From contig JACAEL010000026.1 of NCBI GenBank assembly GCA_013388835.1, positions 1 to 64,000 of the forward strand: DNA of 64,000 nucleotides, given 5' to 3'. This document shows, one piece after another, positions 26,301 to 32,581 of this stretch (its first letter is position 1; each line of letters starts with the position of its first letter). Under the pieces are notes generated by a model, which worked only from the letters and a program-made list of their open reading frames with translations, searched no databases and had not been told where the DNA came from. Position numbers and translations under genes: made by a program. Origin of the DNA: Candidatus Thorarchaeota archaeon (GTDB lineage Archaea > Asgardarchaeota > Thorarchaeia > Thorarchaeales > Thorarchaeaceae).

Positions 26301-26710
26301 TGAGCATTGTCAGTTTTGCGGCCAGTGTCAGGTTCGAGCTTGTTGAAACTGATGGCGAATACGGAGTGGAGTTTAAGACACGAATCAAGAGTGACCAGTT
26401 CTCGAAGATCAGTGCAGGGTCCGGTGGAGAGCGTTCCCTGATAGCTATTGCTCTGATACTGGCTCTGCAGCGATTCAGTGCGGCCCCGGTGTACGCTCTG
26501 GATGAGATTGACATCTTCCTGGATGCGACCAATACTGAGATGGTAAGTATGCTGCTTCATGACTCCTCAAGACGCAGCCAGTTCATCTTGTTCACGCCTG
26601 CCAAGAGCACTCACCTCCTGAAGCATGCCGACAGAAGAATTGGTATTGTCGCTCCAAGGGGTACAGAGCCCTCCGTGGTGATTGAGAGCCCGGAGTTTGC
26701 AGTCCAGTAG
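23339..26710 (+). CDS. SMC-family ATPase with SMC5-like motifs
   Basis: 1123 residues. Walker A GPNGSGKTS (35-43) starts the N-terminal head half. Two long coiled-coil arms (about 160-480 and 640-960) flank a hinge (about 485-640; GPLIALVGQESQYSAALEGV is recognisable). The C-terminal head half has the signature SGGERS (1028-1033) and Walker B VYALDEIDIFLD (1051-1062). Three features recall eukaryotic SMC5 rather than canonical SMC: FMPQERINALRDLNPLEV after the first head half, SGGERS in place of SGGEKS, and SQFILFTPAK near the end. It should form ring-like dimers acting on DNA. It is the middle gene of an operon with the pseudo-AAA and a kleisin candidate. The SMC call is certain; the SMC5 affinity is an inference. 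Confidence 0.92.
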   Translation: MSGRHVTIASVRLKNFLSFYEGLVVLDPGLNVILGPNGSGKTSVFHAVKFALGSNQRENRYAKWSDFIRHGASMAEVEVTLMVDGKATRFLRKIDRDGIPRAYMDGRRIKAAEHRVIVQALGLDVDNTLVFMPQERINALRDLNPLEVRKLVEEGTGLAALRDRIAAQEVEVALDRQRLESAVSESELVKRELDLLQKDLERLQKKRELQREERALGIEVRWASLEDVRQRASTVRSEMAEREAGLVSLDAEHKAVGEQVAAAERATAALETKAEELQMELGKIDARLQEEELKLQRLQDDSKKAVVEVRQLEKDVVSAKRRREKTSQDLVRASKAKEQYEESVRLLRAQTEELEKERAEIDAKLEAFAEWNARRAQAHGVYRSLQAEAEGKEVLLRSLNERLQNEQAEYQSIQTRWGNIWSTLESMDEKELVKKKGHLEARLAALNEERFRETSRASQIQKEVEELRGRISESSRRIPDTVRQLREAIDEHKIGSAAGPLIALVGQESQYSAALEGVLFNDLAFAFIVKDSADFSLLEKLRNNLESPSPLILVSQDVVLQERPVLPPAKGVLGWLWDLVGLDAPTTDMFRRAIGDFVLVSDYRTASRLAQKEGLSAVTLSGQVVLREGGRTVSHPARTPTGVLSTAPLQSRLSRALKELEAANKKVTELVTQSEQVTREREAVLDLISQITRWSGTWERRKQLLDSIPQLEERVAAVDDELKSLQQRLGKAERDLRSLDASQPPERSRLVGELSAVRMKQRGVQSDLSKAEEALSSAERDEVTLRSELRSIDETVTALSDRLEELREELRSSKDTASLIHQTIETLRDGREATKNAHQEVKLQIQRSRETAKVLTSRLVELSLSMRERRQQANQARRQLNALEQEARELEDSLKGEPRPDRVRALATVRDELVRVRHRLDEYHDVTEAVAQTESELKGRLQGLAARVAELREELSAAETAVMNIRSQYHHGMYDILSRVEAEVNRVLSIVSFAASVRFELVETDGEYGVEFKTRIKSDQFSKISAGSGGERSLIAIALILALQRFSAAPVYALDEIDIFLDATNTEMVSMLLHDSSRRSQFILFTPAKSTHLLKHADRRIGIVAPRGTEPSVVIESPEFAVQ

Positions 26711-26723
26711 AGGGGAACGATAC

Positions 26724-27359
26724 ATGTCGACCATCGAGGAGCTGTCGCGAATGGTCCTTGAACTGGCGGAGTCAATCAGGACTGGCAAGACCGACGCCCT
26801 TGAGTATCGACTGACAGAGCACTATAGAGCCCTGTGCGAGTCGGCGGCGTGTGTCGACAGCAGAATCGACGTTGACGAGGTGCTCAACAGCATCCTTACT
26901 GCAAAGGTGACAAGGGTTGAGGAGATTGCCCGGGTAATAGGTACTCCCGAGGTCTATGTCAACCGTATCAAGGCTCTCTCTGCATCACAACTGGCCGGAC
27001 TCATCGCATATCGTTCTCCTGTCGTCATGCACAGACTGGACCGAGAAGGGCTCGAACGGTCGCTTGAACGCCTGACTCAGCTCATTGATGCTCATGGCCG
27101 ACCGAGACCAGCCGATCCCGTTCCATTGATGTCCGGTCTGCCCAACGACTTCAAGTTCACCTCAGAGGAGTCCGTCTTTCTCGCTGACCTAGAGGCCTTC
27201 AAGAAGAGAATACCTAAGGGAATGCGCCTCTCTGTCGCGGAAGTCGTGAAGAGCGATGACTTCGACGAGTTCCTTCGTCGATTCCTCTTCGTCATCGTTC
27301 TTGTCGCTCGAGGTATGGTTGACTATGACCCTGTGACCAAGACACTGAAGCGTGTCTAG
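26724..27359 (+). CDS. Small helical protein downstream of SMC, kleisin candidate
   Basis: 211 residues starting 13 nt after the SMC stop. It is mainly helical, with no signal or membrane segment. The N-terminal about 60 residues could form a helical bundle for an SMC neck. The C-terminal about 45 residues (RLSVAEVV, then FLRRFLFVIVLVARGMVDYD) have the pattern of a kleisin winged helix: helix, LELxxxG-like helix, then a short strand. Position and size suit ScpA/Nse4-type kleisins. No pairwise similarity can be claimed by eye; it could be another SMC-associated factor. Confidence 0.55.
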   Translation: MSTIEELSRMVLELAESIRTGKTDALEYRLTEHYRALCESAACVDSRIDVDEVLNSILTAKVTRVEEIARVIGTPEVYVNRIKALSASQLAGLIAYRSPVVMHRLDREGLERSLERLTQLIDAHGRPRPADPVPLMSGLPNDFKFTSEESVFLADLEAFKKRIPKGMRLSVAEVVKSDDFDEFLRRFLFVIVLVARGMVDYDPVTKTLKRV

Positions 27360-27966
27360 TACATCATCCACTACGCTCAGGACGGAATTCGGATCGCACT
27401 CCCTTCTCGGAGACAGGCGGAGGTGCCATGCATGACAGTTTCTGATTCGCTCGAATCGTTCAACCAACACACGCACGAGCAGCCCCGACTTGATAGCCAG
27501 AGGACTTGAAGAAGGAGAGGTGTGGGCCGCGGTCCAGAAGAGAAGAGAAAGTAGGTATTCGCGTGGTTAGGAGGGGGATTAGGGAGATATGAAGTAGCTT
27601 CTGAACCTCAACCCACAATAGTGAATCCAACTCTTTGTTTTAAAAACGTTCGTGATTATGCATATAGTCGAACTCCACTCTCTCACAGGTTGAGGCTTGT
27701 TCAGGAGGTCAAGCGACTATCTGACAAGTGGTCCGTTTCTGTTTGTGGGTGTTCTGACCTCGTTCTGGTACGCTATCGCCTCTGCAAGCGGAGCGGTACT
27801 CGGTTTCTCATCACAGGTTGTGTCTTCTGACCGAGATGCTGGTGTGCGGAACCTACTGAGAGGATGCTCATGTAGTACTGCTGAGGTGAATGAGACCGTG
27901 CGCCAGACAGACCCGGAAACCAAGATGTCCCTCACTGATTCTGCGGGGACTCCCCAGACACGGGTA
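27360..27966. other. 607-bp intergenic region between convergent operons
   Basis: A TATA-like GTTTTAAAAAC near 27638-27648 and an AGGAGG at 27702-27707 are present, followed by an open frame encoding a hydrophobic segment (FLFVGVLTSFWYAIA), but with no normal start codon at a good distance. I cannot support a gene. The region may hold a small membrane protein, a remnant gene or an RNA. Confidence 0.35.
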
Positions 27967-28326
27967 CTAGTATCCCCACTCTTGTCCCAGTCTCTGTCGA
28001 TACCAGCGCTGGCCGTATCGACTCAGGCGGTAGCTGCCGGCTTGCTCTTCAAGTATGCCCATGCCAATCATGCTCTGCAGCACACCATAGAGCTGTTCCT
28101 CTGAGGAACCTGTCAGTTCCCTTAGCCTTCCAAAGGTCAGTGCACCCTCTCGCTTCAGGATCTGCGCCACTTCGAACTTGCCGACCGCGCGGGTCTCTCC
28201 CCGGGTGATCACATGCCCGCAGACAGTGCAGAGCAGGTCTCCCTTGAGGTCGTCGCGCGCCACTTCGGAGCTACCACAGACTGGGCAGTTCGACTTTGCG
28301 AATCTGAGTGACCGTCTGTGTGACAT
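27967..28326 (-). CDS. Zinc-ribbon plus winged-helix protein
   Basis: 119 residues. A four-cysteine ribbon (CPVCGS, CTVCGH) covers about residues 14-40. A winged-helix domain follows (FEVAQILKREGALTFGRLRELTG, then LYGVLQSMIGMGILEE) with a basic tail. This is the layout of small archaeal transcription factors related to TFIIB/TFE ribbons. It follows the KITE-like gene by 53 nt on the same strand, so they may be co-transcribed. It may regulate the locus or be a DNA-binding accessory part of the SMC complex. Confidence 0.65.
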   Translation of the reverse strand: MSHRRSLRFAKSNCPVCGSSEVARDDLKGDLLCTVCGHVITRGETRAVGKFEVAQILKREGALTFGRLRELTGSSEEQLYGVLQSMIGMGILEEQAGSYRLSRYGQRWYRQRLGQEWGY

Positions 28327-28379
28327 CTATAACCACAAGAGCCCAGATAGATTCCAAGATAAAACTAGCGAACGGACAG

Positions 28380-28892
28380 CTACTCGGTCCGTGTTTCGTC
28401 AAGCCTTCTGAAGAAGGCATCGTAGTCAATCTCAAAGCCGACCCTGCTTCCCGGCCTGGTCTTCTGCCTCGTTGCATCAACTTCAAGATAGCCCTTCGAC
28501 TCGAGCTCCCTTATGTCCTCGATGATTCCCCTGCGAGTCTTCTTTCTCAACTCTCGGACGCTATCAATCGCCACCCAACCCCCCTGCTGGTATGCCAGCG
28601 TGATGACCACCAGTAGCGTGGCAGCGAGGCGGTCAGGAAGGGTATGACTAGCCATGTCGCCATCCAACCTACCCACTGTTTCCACATAGAACACATGGTC
28701 TACCGGGTTGTGACGAATGGTCATGCCCATCAGGGCCAGTTGCCTCTGGAGTCCTGCAAGGTGACGAAAGAGTACGTGGCGGCCAAAGTCCTCAGGAAGA
28801 CCGAGGGCGTCCAGCATGTCTTCCACTGCCGCTCCGATTGGTGTCCCTGTCCGTGTCAGGAGCCGCATGAGAACAGAATACTCGTTCATCAA
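28380..28892 (-). CDS. Tandem winged-helix protein resembling ScpB/KITE subunits
   Basis: 170 residues. A first winged helix (about 1-70) is followed by a second (about 85-165). The second contains LPDRLAATLLVVITLAYQQGG, then an IxEDIRELESKGYLEVD recognition helix and a GSRVGFEIDYDAFF strand. ScpB has the same order: an LS..ALEVLAIIAYRQP-type helix, a (V/I)xxxRG helix, GLI, then a GRPxxYxTT strand. That makes it a candidate KITE partner for the SMC encoded 1.7 kb away in convergent orientation. A plain transcription factor remains possible. Confidence 0.5.
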   Translation of the reverse strand: MMNEYSVLMRLLTRTGTPIGAAVEDMLDALGLPEDFGRHVLFRHLAGLQRQLALMGMTIRHNPVDHVFYVETVGRLDGDMASHTLPDRLAATLLVVITLAYQQGGWVAIDSVRELRKKTRRGIIEDIRELESKGYLEVDATRQKTRPGSRVGFEIDYDAFFRRLDETRTE

Positions 28893-29561
28893 GTAGTTGT
28901 ATACTGCGAGATGTATAAATGAAGTGCCCGGGACTCGTGCTCAGCTCTTCCAAGCAGTTTCCAATCCATGACACCTGACGGTGGAAGCTGAGTTGATCCA
29001 GCTGCCTATGACATGGTATGAACGGTATAGTTGGCCCCTCCAGACCAACCATTCTCTCCTCTTCTGAACGCAACTGGCAGTCATATCTCCACCTGTCTAT
29101 TTATGTCCTTTGGCTCAGTGTCCCGGATGGTCCTCGCATTCGCGACCGGGCTGGTGAGCGGGGAGTCGATGCTCTTGTGCGTCCCTCAGGCGCACGACGG
29201 TTGTGACATTGGAACAGGTGCCCAGCAGACACCTGTTATGCCTTCTGTCGGGCGGCGGTCCTCGGCGACGAGATATTCTTCCAGAACGAGCGTTCGCTCC
29301 GAACGTGTGTGGTCCGACTGAACCGGAGTGGTGTCCATGCAAGACACAAGTGCGAGATGCACCTGCCATTCTGTCCGCATAGCATAGACCGTGCAACTAT
29401 CATTTGGTCGTGCATGCTGTCAGTGTTGGCATTTCGTTCAACCGGCAACGCTTAAAGGGGGTTGTTTTTCTCGCCCGGCCAAAGCCTAAGGGTATCTAGG
29501 CCGAGATAGGCATCATACCCCTGCCAGACGGACCTGATATCCAAGCTGGTGATAGATCAAG
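28893..29561. other. 669-bp region upstream of hppA with no recognised gene
   Basis: The short open frames on both strands lack protein-like composition. The right end holds a promoter candidate for hppA, CTTAAAGG near 29450-29457, with a leader of about 80 nt that contains short GC-rich inverted repeats (GCCTA/TAGGC near 29484-29501). Confidence 0.4.
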
Positions 29562-31892
29562 ATGCAACTGTTTGACACATTCCTAAGCGCAATGACCCTT
29601 CCCGAGCAGCTCATGGTTCTCTCGGTTATTGGAGCTGCAATCGTGAGCTTAGTATATGCGTACTGGCTCTGGGTGGGGGTCAAAGCCAAAGAGACTGGTA
29701 CCGAACAGATGAACTCGGTGTGGAGTGCAATCCGCGAGGGTGCTCTGTCTTACCTAAGGAAGCAGAGACGCTCCATCATCCCGATTCTGCTGGTCCTGAC
29801 CATCATCCTCTTTCTGAGCGTCTATGCGGTGACTCCGACTCAGCAGGCAAGTGACCTGTTTGGTCCTGATGCTCCTTTCATGGTTGCAATGGGGCGGACG
29901 ATTGCTTTCCTCATGGGTGGCACGTTCTCACTGCTTGTCGGACAGCTCGGCATGCGTGTCGCTATCAACTCAAGCGTTAGGGTGGCTCAGGCCACTCGAA
30001 GTAGTGGCGAGCGCGGTGAGAGATACAACAAAGCCCTTGAGATAGCATACCACGGAGGCACCTTCACTGGAATGCTCACAGATGGACTTGGTCTCATGGG
30101 TGGTACTACAATCTTCATTTTCTTTGGTGTCGCTGCCCCTGATGCACTTCTAGGATTCGGTCTTGGCGGCACACTCCTTGCTCTGTTCATGAGAGTCGGT
30201 GGTGGCATATATACCAAGGCGGCAGATGTCGGTGCTGACCTCGTGGGCAAGGTCGAACAGGGACTTCCCGAGGACGACCCAAGGAATGCTGCGGTCATTG
30301 CGGACCTTGTCGGTGACAACGTGGGTGACTGCGCAGGCATGGCGGCCGACATATTCGAGTCATATGAGGTCACCATCGTGTCGGCACTCATCATCGGTAT
30401 CACAATTGCCTACAACACAGGAATGTCCTTCCTTGGTTGGATTGTCTTTCCTCTAGTGGTCCGCGGGGTTGGTGTCATCTCCTCCATGCTTGGGACATAT
30501 GCAGTGGCACTCTGGGGCAAGTTCCTACAAAGAGAAGTGGGTGCAGAACATGCGATGTTCATGTCCTATGAGCTGTCCAGCGCGTTCACGATAGGTGTTT
30601 CTCTTCTCCTATCCTTCTTCTACATGAATGACATTCGATACGGAGTACTGATAGCCATCGGTGTCATGCTTGCCGTGTCCTTCAATCCAATCACGAGCTA
30701 CTTCACCTCCACAGAGAAGCCCCCGGTAAAGGAGATCAAGAAATCGACCGACACCGGCACTGCAACACTGATTCTCTCTGGTTTGGCATCCGGCTACGAG
30801 TCGACTGTCGCAGCACTCCTTGCCATTGTCACGACATTCGTCATGGCTTGGATTCTATTCTTGGGTTCCGACCTGATTATGGTACTCTATGCCATCGCTC
30901 TTGTCGGTATTGGTATGCTGACCCACACTGGCAACAATGTGGCAATGGACTCCTATGGTCCGATCAGTGACAATGCGAACGGAATCGGCGAGCTGTCCCC
31001 AGGCGACTTTGACGACAGTGCGCGTCAGGTGATGGCCGACCTCGATGCGGTCGGTAACACAACGAAGGCGATTACCAAGGGAGTCGCCATTGCGTCCGCA
31101 GTCATTGCAGCAGTCAGTCTCTTCGACAGCTTTGTAGTGTCCGTGAACGAACGACTGGTTGCGATGGGTCAAGCGACCATTGAGCTACTTCTCTCCGACC
31201 CCATCATATTCTCTGGTCTCCTCATTGGTGCGGCGGTCCCGTGGCTATTCTCTGCGTTCAACATCAAGGCCGTTGCACGGGCGGCGGGCCAGATGGTAAC
31301 CGAAGTGCGCCGGCAATTCCGCATTCCTGGCATACTTGAAGGCACACGGAAGCCTGACTATGACAAGGCTGTCGCAATCTCAACTAGCGCAGCACAGAAG
31401 GAGCTCGTCAGTCTGGCTGTGATGACGATCTCAATACCGCTGCTTGTCGGTGTGCTGCTGAACATTGAGGCTCTCGGCGGCTTCCTTGCAGGCATAATCG
31501 TCTCAGGCCAGCTGCTTGCGGTCTTCATGGCCAACACAGGTGCAGCATGGGACAATGCGAAGAAGTCAATCGAAGACGAGCCGCGTGATGCGGAAAAGAA
31601 CCTTGGAAAGGGCTCGGAACGACACAAGGCCAGTGTTGTCGGAGACACAGTCGGAGACCCATTGAAGGACACAGCGGGACCTGCTCTCAACCCGATGATC
31701 AAGGTCATTAACCTCGTGTCCCTCATCGCAGCTCCGATACTTGTGACCTACCGCTTCGGGGCAGACATGGTCATCAACCTTGCTCTGGGTGTAATGGTCG
31801 TCCTGCTTCTGACTGTCGTAATATGGGCGGTCCGGAAGAGCACAAGGTCGTCTGACTTTGGGAAGTCCGCGGTCATGGAAGTTGAGCAGTAG
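29562..31892 (+). CDS. hppA: Membrane-bound proton-pumping pyrophosphatase, K+-independent type
   Basis: 776 residues and about 16 membrane helices, the normal size. Catalytic loops are intact: DVGADLVGKVE, DDPRNAAVIADLVGDNVGDCAGMAADIFESYE (two segments), and the C-terminal GDTVGDPLKDTAGPALNP. It couples PPi hydrolysis to H+ export. Lys502 in GNTTKAITKG occupies the site where K+-dependent enzymes have Ala, so it should be the K+-independent class. Na+ pumping is not expected for that class. A terminator-like double hairpin follows the stop. Confidence 0.96.
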   Translation: MQLFDTFLSAMTLPEQLMVLSVIGAAIVSLVYAYWLWVGVKAKETGTEQMNSVWSAIREGALSYLRKQRRSIIPILLVLTIILFLSVYAVTPTQQASDLFGPDAPFMVAMGRTIAFLMGGTFSLLVGQLGMRVAINSSVRVAQATRSSGERGERYNKALEIAYHGGTFTGMLTDGLGLMGGTTIFIFFGVAAPDALLGFGLGGTLLALFMRVGGGIYTKAADVGADLVGKVEQGLPEDDPRNAAVIADLVGDNVGDCAGMAADIFESYEVTIVSALIIGITIAYNTGMSFLGWIVFPLVVRGVGVISSMLGTYAVALWGKFLQREVGAEHAMFMSYELSSAFTIGVSLLLSFFYMNDIRYGVLIAIGVMLAVSFNPITSYFTSTEKPPVKEIKKSTDTGTATLILSGLASGYESTVAALLAIVTTFVMAWILFLGSDLIMVLYAIALVGIGMLTHTGNNVAMDSYGPISDNANGIGELSPGDFDDSARQVMADLDAVGNTTKAITKGVAIASAVIAAVSLFDSFVVSVNERLVAMGQATIELLLSDPIIFSGLLIGAAVPWLFSAFNIKAVARAAGQMVTEVRRQFRIPGILEGTRKPDYDKAVAISTSAAQKELVSLAVMTISIPLLVGVLLNIEALGGFLAGIIVSGQLLAVFMANTGAAWDNAKKSIEDEPRDAEKNLGKGSERHKASVVGDTVGDPLKDTAGPALNPMIKVINLVSLIAAPILVTYRFGADMVINLALGVMVVLLLTVVIWAVRKSTRSSDFGKSAVMEVEQ

Positions 31893-31893
31893 G

Positions 31894-31945
31894 CGCTGAT
31901 CAGCGTGAAGGCGGCGACACTCATGCCGCCTTCCGCCTCTCTTTC
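31894..31945 (+). terminator. Terminator-like palindrome plus hairpin after hppA
   Basis: A perfect 12-bp palindrome CGCTGATCAGCG (31894-31905) is followed at once by GAAGGCGGC-N9-GCCGCCTTC (31907-31933) and a pyrimidine-rich tract (CGCCTCTCTTTC). It begins 1 nt after the hppA stop and resembles an intrinsic terminator. Confidence 0.6.
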
Positions 31946-32191
31946 TTTGCATCTTGGTTCATTTCCTCCGTCATCTGTGCTGAAGACAGTACGTCCTGCA
32001 GACCGTACCATACTGAGCGACTGAGTCAGGCGTGGTGCTGAACTCCTGATTGGCGTTTTGGAGAAGCATCTACCAGCACTACTCTCCCTTGTTGCTTGCC
32101 TGTAGTGAGTTGAAGTGGTTTCGTCTGGCAAACGCTAATATGCCCTCTGAGGTACTGTTCATGTCAACCGACTAGAAAGGTTGTACAAGCG

Positions 32192-32482
32192 ATGACCGTA
32201 CTAGAATACAAAGACAATCAGTTTCGCGAGTGTTCAGGACAGCCCACCACAGACATCACTCTGAAGGTGGACGACATGCAGAAGAAGCTGATTCTCACCA
32301 TACCCAGCAACGTGTCCATGATTGAGGCACGAGCTGCAGAGAGAAACGCAAGGTCGATTGAGAAGTCCGGTTTCCAGACTGCGAAGCAGGGGCGGATAGG
32401 CAGAGGCTACGAGCTTGTGGTTGAGGGTCACGGTGGTGCTCTCCCTGACAGGCTGAAACACTCGCCAAGAGAAGTCTACTGA
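32192..32482 (+). CDS. Small uncharacterised protein, 96 residues
   Basis: I do not recognise the family. The core LILTIPSNVSMIEARAAERNARSIEKSG is compact, with a strand-helix pattern, and is followed by basic GRIGRGYELVVEG. There is no membrane segment or signal. ATG 32192 follows GAAAGG. The frame has good codon bias and ends just before two inverted repeats. It is probably a real gene that can be read with its neighbour at 32582; the function is unknown. Confidence 0.55.
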   Translation: MTVLEYKDNQFRECSGQPTTDITLKVDDMQKKLILTIPSNVSMIEARAAERNARSIEKSGFQTAKQGRIGRGYELVVEGHGGALPDRLKHSPREVY

Positions 32483-32491
32483 GACTATCCT

Positions 32492-32562
32492 GAACAACTT
32501 TGTTCTCCCTATTCTACTTGAGAAAGATAGAATAGGGGTTTGTTGTCATACCGACTACAACA
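32492..32562. promoter_or_regulatory. Cluster of three perfect inverted repeats upstream of the SNAP-like gene
   Basis: GAACAA-ct-TTGTTC lies at 32492-32505, CCCTATTCTA-N11-TAGAATAGGG at 32507-32537, and TGTTGT-N10-ACAACA at 32541-32562. All lie between the stop of the 96-residue gene (32482) and ATG 32582. The middle one could terminate the upstream transcript (no T tract follows). Together they look like a regulatory region. Confidence 0.5.
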
Positions 32563-32581
32563 TAGAGGAGTCTGGACTAGA

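Noticed and set aside
27697-28104. Plus-strand open frame with a hydrophobic stretch (FLFVGVLTSFWYAIA)
   Set aside because: It lacks a normal start at a proper distance from the AGGAGG, loses protein-like composition after the hydrophobic part, and overlaps the end of the well-supported zinc-ribbon gene on the other strand.
29018-29448. Several 60-96 codon frames on both strands upstream of hppA
   Set aside because: They overlap each other, have no good ribosome-binding site or family pattern, and are rich in Cys, Arg and Ser as in random translation.
22228-29561. Known Wadjet (JetABCD) defence system
   Set aside because: An SMC with possible kleisin and KITE partners is reminiscent, but the SMC has standard head and hinge proportions rather than the JetC layout, and no JetD-type toprim nuclease is present.
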